From Microcella alkaliphila (GTDB lineage Bacteria > Actinomycetota > Actinomycetes > Actinomycetales > Microbacteriaceae), in the NCBI RefSeq assembly GCF_004216855.1, contig NZ_SGXT01000016.1:62001-126000 (forward strand): 64,000 bases of DNA, given 5' to 3'. Position numbers and translations under genes: made by a program. Numbering within the stretch: the first letter of the stretch is position 1; each line of letters begins with the position of its first letter. Shown piece after piece: positions 28,159-40,232 of this stretch. A model generated the notes under the pieces. That model was not told the DNA's origin and made no database searches. It was given only the letters and a program-made list of their open reading frames with translations.

Positions 28159-28617
28159 TCAACTCGAGGCCCGGTCGGACGAATCGGCGGCGTCCCCCGG
28201 CAGTGGAGGGTCGGCATACGGAATACGCGAGCGCAGAACGGCGACAACGTCGGCCCCCACGCTGCCGACTGCGGCCGCGACGAGCGCGACGAACAGAGCG
28301 ACCGGATCCAGTGCATCCACCCCGCGGAATACGGCGACGAACCCGATGAAGCCCACCAGCTTCACCAGCCATGCGCCCATGATGATGACGAAGAACACGG
28401 GGCTGGAGGGGTCGTCTTTCGACGTGCGCACGGCGATCAGCACGCTGAGCGCGGTGATGCCGACGAACAGGAAGCCGACGGCCGCGCCGATGAGCGCCGA
28501 CAGCAGTCCGGCGAGACCGGCGACAAGAGCCCCGACGACGCTGCCGACGATGGCAATCAGGATGCTCACCGCGGCTCCGTAGAGCAGTGACAGCTTCAGA
28601 GTCTTTTCGACGTTCAT
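28159..28617 (-). CDS. AtpI-like four-helix membrane protein upstream of atpB
   Basis: 152 residues with four hydrophobic helices (roughly 8-33, 37-60, 76-98, 104-127) and a charged C-terminus. The position just before atpB is that of atpI/Rv1303-type genes, whose products are thought to help c-ring assembly. The sequence itself is poorly conserved, so the name rests on topology and position. ATG overlaps the wecA stop as ATGA. Confidence 0.8.
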   Translation of the reverse strand: MNVEKTLKLSLLYGAAVSILIAIVGSVVGALVAGLAGLLSALIGAAVGFLFVGITALSVLIAVRTSKDDPSSPVFFVIIMGAWLVKLVGFIGFVAVFRGVDALDPVALFVALVAAAVGSVGADVVAVLRSRIPYADPPLPGDAADSSDRASS

Positions 28618-29858
28618 GACCGGCGGTTCTCCTCGGTGGTGTCAGCGACGGGCGCGTCGCGGGGGTCGGGTTCGTGGTCGATCGGCGGCGCGGCCGCGTC
28701 GAGCGGGTCGTACTGCGCGAGCTGGGCATCGGGGTGCGGGGCGCGCTGCGCGGCAGACTCGACGCGCTTGCGTCGGCTGAGCGGGGCAAGCGTGACAATG
28801 GCGCAGAGCACGAGGCCCGCGCTCACGCCGCCGAGGGCGATACGCCAGTCGACAAACATGAAGGCGAGCGTGCCGACCGCAACGACCGCCGTCCAGCCGT
28901 AGAAGATCAGCACGGCGTGAAAGTGGCTGTGCCCCATGTCGAGCAGGCGGTGGTGCAGGTGCAGACGGTCGGCGCTGAACGGGCTCTTCCCGGCCCGCAG
29001 ACGTCTCAGCACCGCAAGCCCGAAGTCCATCAGGGGAACGATCAACACCGCGAAGGGAAGCATGAGCGGGATGAACGCCGGAAGCAGCTGCTCCGAGCCG
29101 ATCGACGCCGGGTCGATTTGTCCCGTCACCGTGACCGTGGAGACGGCCATGAGCATCCCGATCACGAGCGCTCCCCCGTCGCCCATGAAAATCTTCGCGG
29201 GGTGCCAGTTGAAGGGCAGGAATCCGAGGGTGGCGCCGAGCAGAACCGCCATCACCATGGAGGCGAGGTTGAACGCCGACTGACCGGTCGAGGTCGACAG
29301 GATGTAGCTGTAAGCGAAGAACACGCCGCCCGCGATCAACGTGACCCCGGCGACGAGTCCGTCGAGACCGTCGATGAAGTTGACGGCATTCATCACGAGG
29401 ACGACCGCCAGGATCGTGATGATCAGCGAGAGCGTCGGAGACAGCACCGTGATGCCCTCCCCCGGCCCGACCGGGAGGGACACGATCTGCACGCCCGCCC
29501 AGGCGAGAAACCCGCCGACCAGCAGCTGGCCGGCGAGCTTCGTCACCCAGTCGAGGTCGAGGATGTCGTCGACCACGCCGATTGCGAGCATGATGAGCGC
29601 CGCGGCCGCGATCGCAAGAACGGGCCACGGGTCGGCAAACACGGGCCGGAACCAGCTGATCTGAGAGGCCACGGCGAGGCCCGTGAGAACCCCCACCACG
29701 ATGGCGATACCCCCGAGTCGCGGCGTCGGACGGGTGTGCACGTCACGCTCACGAATGCCGGGATAGAGCTTGAAGCGATGACTGAGCCGCACGATCGCCC
29801 AGGCACCGACGAGGCTGATGACCGCGGCGATGAGGGCAATCAGCAGCAGGAATCTCAC
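28614..29858 (-). CDS. wecA: WecA-like polyprenyl-phosphate GlcNAc-1-phosphate transferase
   Basis: 414 residues, about 11 membrane helices. Family motifs: DVHTRPTPRLGGIAI, NFIDGLDGLVAGV (metal-binding Asp pair), KIFMGDGGALVIG and DRLHLHHRLLDMGHSH. It transfers a sugar-1-phosphate onto decaprenyl phosphate to start cell-wall polymer synthesis. The equivalent mycobacterial gene (rfe/wecA) has the same neighbours. A hydrophilic C-terminal tail of ~45 residues is present. GTG start overlaps the tsaC stop. Confidence 0.92.
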   Translation of the reverse strand: MRFLLLIALIAAVISLVGAWAIVRLSHRFKLYPGIRERDVHTRPTPRLGGIAIVVGVLTGLAVASQISWFRPVFADPWPVLAIAAAALIMLAIGVVDDILDLDWVTKLAGQLLVGGFLAWAGVQIVSLPVGPGEGITVLSPTLSLIITILAVVLVMNAVNFIDGLDGLVAGVTLIAGGVFFAYSYILSTSTGQSAFNLASMVMAVLLGATLGFLPFNWHPAKIFMGDGGALVIGMLMAVSTVTVTGQIDPASIGSEQLLPAFIPLMLPFAVLIVPLMDFGLAVLRRLRAGKSPFSADRLHLHHRLLDMGHSHFHAVLIFYGWTAVVAVGTLAFMFVDWRIALGGVSAGLVLCAIVTLAPLSRRKRVESAAQRAPHPDAQLAQYDPLDAAAPPIDHEPDPRDAPVADTTEENRRS

Positions 29859-30532
29859 GCGATGCGCTCCGCACCGACGATGCGGGCGATGTCGTCGTCG
29901 GGGATGACGCCGTGGCGAAGGATCCGCAGTCGCCCCTCGGGAAGCGCCAGGCTCGTGGCATCGACGATCGTCGAGCCGTTGTCGCGGCCGTTGACGGGCG
30001 CGACGCCCCGCGGACCCGCGTCGAGGTACACGGCGACGCGATCGCCGAGCATGTCGACGGCCTCCTGGCAGCTACGGGCGGCCGGGCGGCCGCTGAGGTT
30101 CGCGCTGGAGACCGCGAGCGGCCCGGTGTCGGCCAAGAGGTTCAGGGCGACGGTGTCATCGGGCATGCGCAAGGCGACAGTCCCTCCCGTCTCACCGAGG
30201 TCCCAGGTGAGCGACTCGCGTGCTTCGACGACGACGGTCAAGCCCCCCGGCCAGAACTCGCGCACGAGCGCCGTGATCTCGTCGGGCACGACCTCGGCGA
30301 GAGCGGTGAGCGTCGGGATACCCGGAATCAGCACCGGCGGGGGCGCGTCGCGGCCGCGTTCCTTGGCGTCGAGCAGGCGCTGAACCGCTTCAGGGCGGAA
30401 GGCGTCGGCGGCGACGCCGTAGACCGTGTCCGTCGGCATGACGACGAGCTCGCCGCGGCCGATGGCGCCTCGCGCGGCCCGCAATCCGGCGAGGAGTTCG
30501 GCCTCCACGCTGCAGTCAAAAACGCTCACCAT
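29855..30532 (-). CDS. tsaC: L-threonylcarbamoyladenylate synthase (Sua5/YciO/YrdC family)
   Basis: 225 residues. The YrdC fold is marked by GELVVMPTDTVYGVAADAF, KERGRDAPPPVLI, ALRMPDD and LAVSSANLSGRPAARS. It makes threonylcarbamoyl-AMP for the t6A37 modification of tRNAs. The length fits a TsaC core plus a short tail rather than a full Sua5. A TATGAT hexamer at 30542-30547 (minus strand) lies nine bases before ATG 30532, so transcription toward wecA and the atp genes may restart here. Confidence 0.92.
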   Translation of the reverse strand: MVSVFDCSVEAELLAGLRAARGAIGRGELVVMPTDTVYGVAADAFRPEAVQRLLDAKERGRDAPPPVLIPGIPTLTALAEVVPDEITALVREFWPGGLTVVVEARESLTWDLGETGGTVALRMPDDTVALNLLADTGPLAVSSANLSGRPAARSCQEAVDMLGDRVAVYLDAGPRGVAPVNGRDNGSTIVDATSLALPEGRLRILRHGVIPDDDIARIVGAERIA

Positions 30533-30541
30533 GATGCTCCC

Positions 30542-30547
30542 ATCATA
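30542..30547 (-). promoter_or_regulatory. -10 element upstream of tsaC
   Basis: TATGAT on the minus strand, nine bases before ATG 30532. A new promoter is expected because a plus-strand gene interrupts the operon just upstream. Confidence 0.45.
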
Positions 30548-30615
30548 GTCGGGCAGACTGGAGGTGCCGCCCGGTCGAGCGGCGCCCGACCCCGCCGAGA
30601 GGACCCCGATCCGCC

Positions 30616-31230
30616 GTGCTGTTTTTGTTCGACATGGACGACGTGCTGTGCGACTACGACTGGCGCACGCGGATGGCGGCCCTGACGGCCCGAACGGGGC
30701 ACGATCTCACCGAGTTGCGGCGGCGCTGGTGGCTGAACGGCCTCGAATTCGCGGCCGAGGCGGGCGATCCGGCCGACGCCGACGAGTACCTGGCCGTCGT
30801 GACGGCAGCGATCGGGGCGGACATTCCTCGAGAGGAATGGGTGCGCATCCGGGCGGAATCAACGGTCGCGCGGCCAGAGGCGGTGGATGCCGTGCGGCGG
30901 GCCGCCGAATTCGGTCGCGTCGCGTTGCTGACGAACAATTCGATCCTGATCCAGGAGCATCTGCACGAGGTCGCGTCCGAGCTCGCCGAGGTGATGGGAC
31001 GCGAGCATCTGCACGCGAGCGCCCGGTTCGGGGCCCGGAAGCCCGACCCCGCCGTCTACGCCCGCGCCATGGAGCACTACGGGGCGACCGCGGCACAGAC
31101 GTTCTTCACCGACGACCGGCCCGACAACGTCGCCGGCGCCGAATCCCTCGGCATCACCGGTCACGTGTACGTACACGCGGCCGGCCTGCGGGCCGCGATC
31201 GACGCGTTCGCTGAACGCGCCGCCGCCTGA
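30616..31230 (+). CDS. HAD-family hydrolase inserted against the operon
   Basis: 204 residues. HAD motif I FDMDDVLCDYD, motif II LLTNNS, motif III Lys in GARKPDPAVYARAM and motif IV FFTDDRPDNVAGAESLG, with an alpha-helical cap after motif I. A phosphatase or dehalogenase-type hydrolase; substrate unknown. It lies on the opposite strand between prmC and tsaC, which are neighbours in the related actinobacterial operon. GTG 30616 has GAGAGGA upstream. Its stop is 4 bp from the prmC stop. Confidence 0.88.
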   Translation: MLFLFDMDDVLCDYDWRTRMAALTARTGHDLTELRRRWWLNGLEFAAEAGDPADADEYLAVVTAAIGADIPREEWVRIRAESTVARPEAVDAVRRAAEFGRVALLTNNSILIQEHLHEVASELAEVMGREHLHASARFGARKPDPAVYARAMEHYGATAAQTFFTDDRPDNVAGAESLGITGHVYVHAAGLRAAIDAFAERAAA

Positions 31231-31234
31231 CGAA

Positions 31235-32101
31235 TCAGCGGGCGGCCGTGGTCGCCCGGTCGCGTCCGAGCAGGTCGGGATGCGTCGCCGACGCCCGCAG
31301 GCCAGCCTCGGCCAGGATGCGCCGGACCGCAGATCCCTGCTCCTCACCGTGCTCGACGACGAGGGTGCCGCCCGGCACGAGCAGCCGATGGGCCGTGGCA
31401 GCGACGGCTCGCATCGCGTCCAATCCGTCCGTGCCCGAGTAGAGAGCTTCTGGGGGGTCGAACAGCCGAACCTCGGGGTCGCGGGGCAGCGCGCGCTCGG
31501 GCACGTACGGCGGGTTCGACACCACGACGTCAACGCTTCCGGCGAGCTCGGGGAGCGCGTCGGCGAGGTCGGCAACGACCACGCTCACGCGACCGGCCCC
31601 GAGCCGCTCGACATTGCGGCGCGTCCACGGCACCGCCTCGGGCGTCTTCTCGACCGCGACGACTCGAGCGTTCGGCACCTCCGTGGCCAGCGCGAGCGCC
31701 AGGGCGCCGCTGCCGCTGCCGAGGTCGACGGCGAGCGGCTCGACGGTGGGGCGCGCCCGCAGCGCGTCGATGGCGTACTGCGCCACGATTTCGGTTTCGG
31801 GCCGCGGAACGAATACGCCTGGGCCGACCGCGAGGGTGAGCCCGCGAAAGGCCGCGACGCCCAGGATGTGCTGGAGCGGTTCCCGGCGCGCACGACGATC
31901 GACGAGCGTCACCACCTCGGCGACCCGGTCGGCCGGCACCCTCATCGCGGTGATCGCCTTCGCCTCGACCTCGCCGCGACCGAGCTCGAGAACGTGACCG
32001 ATGAGATGGGCCGCGTCGCCGCGGGCCGATGCCACGCCCGCCGCCGCGAGTTCGTCGCTCGCCCAGGCGAGCAGGGCATCGATCGTGGCCGCCTCGCTCA
32101 T
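31235..32101 (-). CDS. prmC: Peptide chain release factor N5-glutamine methyltransferase
   Basis: 288 residues. An N-terminal helical domain is followed by a SAM-binding Rossmann domain with VDLGSGSGALALALA and the catalytic VVSNPPYVPE. It methylates the GGQ glutamine of release factors; prfA lies immediately upstream. ATG 32101 is chosen because the longer frame back to 32698 is an arginine-rich shadow over prfA. Confidence 0.95.
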   Translation of the reverse strand: MSEAATIDALLAWASDELAAAGVASARGDAAHLIGHVLELGRGEVEAKAITAMRVPADRVAEVVTLVDRRARREPLQHILGVAAFRGLTLAVGPGVFVPRPETEIVAQYAIDALRARPTVEPLAVDLGSGSGALALALATEVPNARVVAVEKTPEAVPWTRRNVERLGAGRVSVVVADLADALPELAGSVDVVVSNPPYVPERALPRDPEVRLFDPPEALYSGTDGLDAMRAVAATAHRLLVPGGTLVVEHGEEQGSAVRRILAEAGLRASATHPDLLGRDRATTAAR

Positions 32102-32127
32102 CGCGCTGACGCCACGTCTCGCGCCGC

Positions 32128-33212
32128 TCACGTTTCGTCGCCGAGAGCGGCGAGCCGCGCCTCCTCGTCCGCTTGGATGCACGACTCGACGACGGGGCCG
32201 AGGGCCCCGTTCATCACGGCATCCAGGTTGTAGGCCTTGTACCCGGTGCGGTGGTCGGCGATGCGGTTTTCGGGGAAGTTGTAGGTGCGGATGCGCTCGG
32301 AGCGGTCCATCCCGCGGATCTGACTCTTGCGCGCATCCGACTGCGCAGCCGCGATCTCTTCCTGCTGCTTGGCGAGGATGCGGGCGCGGAGGACGCGCAT
32401 GGCCGCTTCGCGGTTCTGCAGCTGGCTCTTCTCGTTCTGCATCGCCACGACGATTCCGGTCGGGAGGTGCGTGATGCGCACGGCCGAGTCGGTTGTGTTG
32501 ACGCTCTGGCCGCCCGGGCCGGACGACCGGTAGACGTCGATCTTCAGGTCGTTCTGGTTGATGTCGACCTCCTCGGGCTCGTCCACCTCGGGGAACACGA
32601 GCACACCGGTCGTTGACGTGTGGATGCGGCCCTGCGACTCGGTCGCCGGAACGCGCTGCACGCGGTGCACGCCCCCCTCGTACTTGAGGCTCGCCCACAC
32701 GCCGTCGGCGGGATCGGACGACGTCGACTTGATGGCGACCTGCACGTTCTTGTAGCCGCCCAGGTCGCTCGTGGTCGAGTCAAGAAGCTCCACCTTCCAG
32801 CCGCGCGACTCGGCATAGTACGAGTACATGCGCAAGAGGTCGGCGGCGAACAGTGCCGACTCTTCGCCACCCTCGCCGCCCTTGATCTCCATGATCACGT
32901 CGCGGCCGTCGTCGGGGTCACGAGGAATCAGCAGGCGGCGCAGCTTCTCCTGCGCCTCAGCGAGAGCCTCCTCCAGCGCGGGGACCTCGTCGGCGAACGC
33001 CTCGTCGTCTTTCGCAAGCTCACGCGCGGCCGCTAGGTCATCGCCCGCCTGCTGCCACACGTCGTGCGCGTGCACGATCTGGTTCAGCTCGGCATATCGC
33101 CGGTTGAGCTTCTTCGAGCGCGCGGGGTCGGCGTGCACCGCCGGGTCGGCGAGCTGCTCTTGCAGTTCGGCGTGCTCGGCGATGAGCGCCTCGACGCTAT
33201 CGAACACGTGTG

Positions 33213-33216
<4 letters not shown>
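32128..33216 (-). CDS. prfA: Peptide chain release factor 1
   Basis: 362 residues. The stop-codon recognition region is present and the catalytic loop [22 protein letters not shown] carries the GGQ motif modified by PrmC. The GTG start at 33216 overlaps the rho stop as GTGA. In several actinobacteria rpmE lies between rho and prfA, but here there is no space for it. Confidence 0.97.
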
Positions 33217-35177
<1,961 letters not shown>

Positions 35178-35343
35178 GGGGGTGTCGGTCCTTTCGACTC
35201 GGGCACGAGAAATGGCCCGGGATGCACGGGTCCGCCTCCCGGCGAGCCACCGGCATAGACGACGGTCGTCACATGACGCGGGGTGCGTGCGGGAGGTGCG
35301 GGTGAGCGAGTGCTCGGAAGATGCGCAACGGTGGCGACGCCAC

Positions 35344-36285
35344 TTACTGCGCGGGGTGCGTCACCACTGTAGCACCGAGCACATCCACGGCCAGCATGTG
35401 CGATTGCCAGGGCGTGGCGCGGTGCTTCTCGACGAGTTCGGCCGCTCGCAGCCGCTCGCCGGGGTCGGCACACACGACGAGAATGGAGGGGCCGGCGCCC
35501 GACACCACCGCCGCGAAACCGGCCTGACGCAGCACCTGGATGAGCGCGTCGGTCTCGGGCATCGCGGCCGCGCGATACGACTGGTGGAGGCGGTCTTCGG
35601 TCGCCGTGTGCAGCAGTTCGGGGCTCTGTATCAACGCGGCGATCAGGAGCGCCGATCGTGACACGTTGAAGATCGCGTCGGAGTGCGGCACCTGGGCCGG
35701 CTGCAGCGTGCGCGCCATCGCCGTGGACATGGTGGACGCTTCCGGAACGCACACGAGTGGTGACACGCCTCGGTGCACGGTCAGGCGCTTGTGCTGCGGT
35801 CCGCGCTCGCCCATCCACGCGATTGTGAGGCCGCCGAAGAGCGCGGGGGCCACGTTGTCGGGGTGACCTTCAAGTTCGGTGGCGCGAGCGAGCAGATCCT
35901 CCTCGTCGAGCTCGACGATTCCGTCGAGGAGGCCCTTGGCGGCCATCACGCCGCCCACGATCGCGGCGCCGGACGACCCCATGCCGCGGCCGTGCGGGAT
36001 CGCATTGTGCGCGACAAGCCGAAGCCCCGGCATCGTGATGCCGGCGCGGTCGAACACGTGGGCGATCGATCGGACGACGAGGTTCGATTCGTCGGTTTCG
36101 ACCGTGCCCTCCCCCACGCCGTGCACCTCAACGTGAGCGCCCGGCTCGGCGACGGCGGTCACCTCGAGCTCGTCGTACACGCTGAGCGCCAGCCCGAGCG
36201 TGTCGAAGCCCGGCCCGAGGTTTGCCGTGGTGGCGGGCACGCGAACGCTGACCCGCCGGCCGACGAGCCGCGGGTCGAGGGTCAC
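35344..36285 (-). CDS. thrB: Homoserine kinase
   Basis: 313 residues, GHMP kinase. ATP-binding motif [17 protein letters not shown]-terminal [21 protein letters not shown] and C-terminal [12 protein letters not shown]. It phosphorylates homoserine ahead of ThrC. GTG overlaps the thrC stop, so the two are translationally coupled. A 166-bp gap follows before rho; it contains a short palindrome (35331-35343) and otherwise nothing I can name. Confidence 0.96.
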   Translation of the reverse strand: MTLDPRLVGRRVSVRVPATTANLGPGFDTLGLALSVYDELEVTAVAEPGAHVEVHGVGEGTVETDESNLVVRSIAHVFDRAGITMPGLRLVAHNAIPHGRGMGSSGAAIVGGVMAAKGLLDGIVELDEEDLLARATELEGHPDNVAPALFGGLTIAWMGERGPQHKRLTVHRGVSPLVCVPEASTMSTAMARTLQPAQVPHSDAIFNVSRSALLIAALIQSPELLHTATEDRLHQSYRAAAMPETDALIQVLRQAGFAAVVSGAGPSILVVCADPGERLRAAELVEKHRATPWQSHMLAVDVLGATVVTHPAQ

Positions 36286-37364
36286 ACCGGTGCTTTCTCG
36301 AGGCCGAGCACCGAGGCAACCTCGACCGTGTCGACGGGAACGACCGTCGGCTGCACGTCGACGCCGTCAGGCCCGCGCAGGGCCCATTGGGGGTCCTTCA
36401 GTCCGTGACCCGTGACGGTGAGCACCACTGTGGAGCCCGCCGGAATGTGGCCGGCCTCCGCGCGCTCGAGCAGGCCGGCCACCGAAATGGCGCTGGCGGG
36501 CTCGACGAAGATGCCGACCTCTTGGCTCAGCATGCGGTGCGCGGCGAGAATTCCGGCGTCGTCGATGGCGCCGAAGTAGCCGTCGCTGTTGTCGCGGGCG
36601 GTGAGCGCAAGCTCCCACGAGGCCGGGTTACCGATCCGGATCGCGCTGGCGATCGTCTCGGGCTTCGTCACCGGCTCGCCGAGCACGATCGGGGCACTGC
36701 CCGCGGCCTGGAAGCCGAACATCCTCGGCAGCTTCGTCGTGACGCCCCGCGCCAACTCCTCGCTGTAACCGCGGTGGTAGGCGGTGTAGTTGCCGGCGTT
36801 GCCGACCGGCAAGATGTGGAAGTCGGGCGCATCGCCGAGCACCTCGACGACCTCGAATGCCGCGGTCTTCTGCCCTTCAATGCGATCGGGGTTGACCGAG
36901 TTGACGAGGTGCACGGGGTAGTTCTTCGCCAGATCGCGCGCGATGTCGAGGCAGTCGTCGAAGTTGCCTTCGATCTGGATGATCTGGGCTTTGTGCGCGA
37001 CGGCCTGGCTGAGCTTGCCCATCGCGATCTTGCCCTCGGGCACGAGCACCGCGGCCGCAATCCCCGCGTGCGTGGCGTAGGCCGCAGCCGACGCCGAGGT
37101 GTTGCCCGTCGAGGCACAGATGACGGCCTTGGCGCCGTGTTCGACGGCCTTCGAAATCGCCATCGTCATGCCGCGGTCTTTGAAGGACCCCGTCGGATTC
37201 ATCCCCTCGTACTTCACGTACACGCGCGTGCCGGTGCGCTCGGAGAGGTAGCGCGCCGGGATGAGGGGCGTGCCGCCCTCGCCGAGCGTGATGACGGGCG
37301 TCGCGTCGGAAACGTCGAGTCGGTCGGCGTACTCGTGCAGCACGCCCTTCCACTGGTGGGCCAC
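36282..37364 (-). CDS. thrC: Threonine synthase
   Basis: 360 residues, fold-type II PLP enzyme. PLP lysine in [18 protein letters not shown], substrate region [15 protein letters not shown] and the glycine-rich phosphate loop [16 protein letters not shown]. It converts O-phosphohomoserine to threonine. GTG start 4 bp after the hom stop. The length fits the short ThrC class of Gram-positives. Confidence 0.97.
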   Translation of the reverse strand: MAHQWKGVLHEYADRLDVSDATPVITLGEGGTPLIPARYLSERTGTRVYVKYEGMNPTGSFKDRGMTMAISKAVEHGAKAVICASTGNTSASAAAYATHAGIAAAVLVPEGKIAMGKLSQAVAHKAQIIQIEGNFDDCLDIARDLAKNYPVHLVNSVNPDRIEGQKTAAFEVVEVLGDAPDFHILPVGNAGNYTAYHRGYSEELARGVTTKLPRMFGFQAAGSAPIVLGEPVTKPETIASAIRIGNPASWELALTARDNSDGYFGAIDDAGILAAHRMLSQEVGIFVEPASAISVAGLLERAEAGHIPAGSTVVLTVTGHGLKDPQWALRGPDGVDVQPTVVPVDTVEVASVLGLEKAPV

Positions 37365-37368
37365 TAAA

Positions 37369-38688
37369 TTACAGTCCTTCTACTCGCAGCACGCTCGTCA
37401 CAGAGTGGACGACGTCGTTGCCGGTCAGTGACGCCACGGTCGCGGCCAGGTCGGCCTCGGACGCCTCATGGGTGCCGATCACCAGGGTAGCGGCGGGCTG
37501 GTCGCCCGCGTACCCGGCTCCGGCGGGGATGACGGTCTGCTCAAGGGTCTCGACAGACACGCCGTGTTCTTGGAAGATGCCCGCGATCGCGGCGAGAACG
37601 CCGGCGCGGTCGGCCACCTCGAGGGTGATCTGGTAGCGGGTGGTCACGGCGCTGATCGGCAGCACGGGGAGGTTCGCGTGCTGGGACTCGGCTACGCCGG
37701 GGCCCCCGACGACGTGGCGGCGGGCGGCGGAGACGACATCACCGAGTACGGCGGATGCGGTCTGAATTCCGCCCGCTCCGGCTCCGTAGAACATCAACGG
37801 CCCGGCGGCCTCGGCCTCGACGAAGACGGCGTTGTTGGCGCCGTGGACGGCCGCGAGCGGGTGGTCAACGGGGACGAGGGCGGGATGCACGCGCGCCGAG
37901 ACTCCCCCGTTCTCGCCGTCCACGCGGTCGCAGATTGCGAGCAACTTCACGACGTAGCCAGCCTTACGGGCGGCGACGACCTGCTCGTGGCTGATGCTCG
38001 TGATGCCCTCGCGGTGCACCGATTCGAGCGGCACGCGTGTGTGGAAGGCGAGGCTCGCGAGGATCGCCGCCTTCTGCGCCGCGTCGTAGCCCTCGATGTC
38101 GGCGGTCGGGTCGGCCTCGGCGTAGCCGAGCTCCGTGGCGGTGGCGAGCGCCTCCTCCAGGCTTTCGCCGACCGTGTCCATGCGGTCGAGGATGAAGTTC
38201 GTGGTGCCGTTGACAATGCCGAGGATGCGCGTGACCCGGTCACCGGCGAGCGAATCACGCAGCGGCCGAATGATCGGAATGGCGCCGCCGACGGCCGCCT
38301 CGTAGTAGAGCTGCGCGCCCACCTGGGCGGCCGCGTCGAACAGCTCGGGGCCGTGGGTCGCCAAGAGCGCCTTGTTCGCGGTGATGACGTCGGCGCCGGC
38401 ATTCAGCGCCTTCAGAATGAGGGTGCGCGCGGGCTCCAGCCCACCCATGAGCTCAATGACCACGTCAGCGCCGACCACGAGCGATTCGGCGTCGGTGGTG
38501 AGCAGCTCGCGAGGGATCGCGGTGTCACGCAGTGCGTCGAGGTCGCGCACGGCGACACCGACGAGCTCGAGGCCCGCGCCGATGCGGGAGGACAGTTCGG
38601 GGCCGTGCGTGAGCAGCTGGTCGGCGACCTGGGAGCCGACGCTGCCGGCTCCGAGGACGGCGACGCGAAGGTTGCGGTACGAGATCAC
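37369..38688 (-). CDS. hom: Homoserine dehydrogenase
   Basis: 439 residues. NAD(P) site [18 protein letters not shown], catalytic region [28 protein letters not shown], and a C-terminal ACT domain (about 360-435, [20 protein letters not shown]) for threonine feedback. It is placed between lysA and thrC, and its GTG overlaps the lysA stop as GTGA. Confidence 0.97.
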   Translation of the reverse strand: MISYRNLRVAVLGAGSVGSQVADQLLTHGPELSSRIGAGLELVGVAVRDLDALRDTAIPRELLTTDAESLVVGADVVIELMGGLEPARTLILKALNAGADVITANKALLATHGPELFDAAAQVGAQLYYEAAVGGAIPIIRPLRDSLAGDRVTRILGIVNGTTNFILDRMDTVGESLEEALATATELGYAEADPTADIEGYDAAQKAAILASLAFHTRVPLESVHREGITSISHEQVVAARKAGYVVKLLAICDRVDGENGGVSARVHPALVPVDHPLAAVHGANNAVFVEAEAAGPLMFYGAGAGGIQTASAVLGDVVSAARRHVVGGPGVAESQHANLPVLPISAVTTRYQITLEVADRAGVLAAIAGIFQEHGVSVETLEQTVIPAGAGYAGDQPAATLVIGTHEASEADLAATVASLTGNDVVHSVTSVLRVEGL

Positions 38689-40130
38689 GAGTAGCGGGAC
38701 CCTTCTGATCGGAGAACTTCGGTGGCTTCGGTGGCGCCGACGTCACGACGCAACAGTTCGGCGACGGACTCAGCCCGCACGATGAGGCGGGCCTCGCCCC
38801 GGGCAACGGCGACGACGGCCGGCCGGGTGAGGTAGTTGTAGCTGCTGGACAGCGAAAAGCAGTACGCCCCCGTGGCAGGCACGGCAACAAGGTCACCGCG
38901 GCGCACGTCGCCCGGCAGATAGTCGGCATCGACCACGATGTCTCCGCTCTCGCAGTGCTTGCCGGCGATGCGCACGAGTACGGGGTCGACGTCGGAGGCG
39001 CGCGACGCGAGCCGAACGGCGTAGTCAGCTCCGTACAGGGCGGGGCGGGCGTTGTCGCTCATGCCCCCGTCGACGCTGACGTAGCGGCGCACCGCGAGTT
39101 CACCCGCGTTGGTCAGCACCTCGACGTCTTTGATGGTGCCCACTTCGTAGAGGGTCACGCCCGCTGGCCCGATGATGCTGCGTCCTGGCTCAATCGCGAT
39201 CGCGGGGACGGGTATTCGCAGCTCTGCGCAGACCTCCGCAATCGTGTCGACGAGCCGGCTCAGCAGTTCCTCGATGTTGGCCGGCTCGTCCGCGGTCGTG
39301 TAGGCGATGCCGAATCCGCCGCCGAGGTTCACCTGCGGAACGGGCCCGTGCTCGAGCAGCCGAGCGTGCATGCTGAGCAGTCGCCGAGCCGCCTCGAGGA
39401 AACCGTCGGCAACGAGAATCTGCGAGCCGATGTGTGAGTGCAGCCCGAGAAACTCGAGAACACCCGCGTGCTCGCGGATACGCGCGACCGCACTGTCTGC
39501 CTGCGTCAGCGGCACGCCGAACTTCTGGTCTTCGCGCGCGGTCGCCAGGTACTCGTGGGTGTGCGCGTGAACTCCCGAGTTGATGCGCAGGCGAACGGGC
39601 TGCACGCGGCCGTGGTGTCTCGCGACCTCGGCGACGCGGTCGATCTCCTCGACAGCGTCGATCACGATCGCCCCGACGCCGGCGCCGACCGCCTTCTCGA
39701 GCTCGCGGTCCGACTTGTTGTTGCCGTGCAGCCCGATGCGAGCCGGGTCGATGCCCCCGGCGAGCGCCACGGCGAGTTCGCCGCCGCTCGCCGTATCGAT
39801 GTTGAGGCCTTCACCGGCCATCCACTGGGCAACGGCGGTCGAGAGAAACGCTTTACCCGCGTAGTAGACGACACCAGAGGTGCCGGCGCGGGCGGTGGCC
39901 GTCTCGAGAGCGCGACGGATCCGGCGGGCGCGCGCGCGAGCATCCGTCTCGTCGATCACGTAGAGAGGGGTGCCGTAGTCGGCGGCCAGCCGACTGGCGC
40001 GCACGCCGCCGATCTCGAGTTCTCCGCGTTCCCCGCCGCGCCGCGCACTCGCCGGCCACAGCTGCGGCGCCAGCGCATTGCCGTCGGCGGGGCGCTCGAG
40101 CCAGGCGGGGGCGAGCGGGTGGGCAGACAC
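38685..40130 (-). CDS. lysA: Diaminopimelate decarboxylase
   Basis: 481 residues, alanine-racemase-fold PLP enzyme. PLP lysine in VYYAGKAFLSTAVAQW, HGNNKSDRELEKAV, glycine loop NLGGGFGIAYT and C-terminal CESGDIV/YCFSLSSSYN. It makes lysine from meso-DAP. The branch with hom/thrC downstream groups aspartate-family synthesis. A TAGACT hexamer at 40198-40203 (minus strand), about 68 bp before GTG 40130, may be its promoter. Confidence 0.96.
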   Translation of the reverse strand: MSAHPLAPAWLERPADGNALAPQLWPASARRGGERGELEIGGVRASRLAADYGTPLYVIDETDARARARRIRRALETATARAGTSGVVYYAGKAFLSTAVAQWMAGEGLNIDTASGGELAVALAGGIDPARIGLHGNNKSDRELEKAVGAGVGAIVIDAVEEIDRVAEVARHHGRVQPVRLRINSGVHAHTHEYLATAREDQKFGVPLTQADSAVARIREHAGVLEFLGLHSHIGSQILVADGFLEAARRLLSMHARLLEHGPVPQVNLGGGFGIAYTTADEPANIEELLSRLVDTIAEVCAELRIPVPAIAIEPGRSIIGPAGVTLYEVGTIKDVEVLTNAGELAVRRYVSVDGGMSDNARPALYGADYAVRLASRASDVDPVLVRIAGKHCESGDIVVDADYLPGDVRRGDLVAVPATGAYCFSLSSSYNYLTRPAVVAVARGEARLIVRAESVAELLRRDVGATEATEVLRSEGSRYS

Positions 40131-40197
40131 GAAGAACCTCAGGGGGGTCGATGCGGAGTGAGCGCGGTCTCACCGGGATCGCCGGGGCCGTCGCCTG

Positions 40198-40203
40198 AGT
40201 CTA
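40198..40203 (-). promoter_or_regulatory. Possible -10 element of the lysA-hom-thrC-thrB operon
   Basis: TAGACT on the minus strand in the 102-bp gap between the DUF2993 gene and lysA. It would give a leader of about 60 nt. No clear -35 is visible. Confidence 0.35.
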
Positions 40204-40232
40204 CCGAGCCTCGTATGCCGACTCGGCGCACC

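Noticed and set aside
35331-35343. Palindrome GTGGCGACGCCAC after thrB as a terminator
   Set aside because: At most a 5-bp stem with a 3-nt loop and no U-tract; too weak to call.
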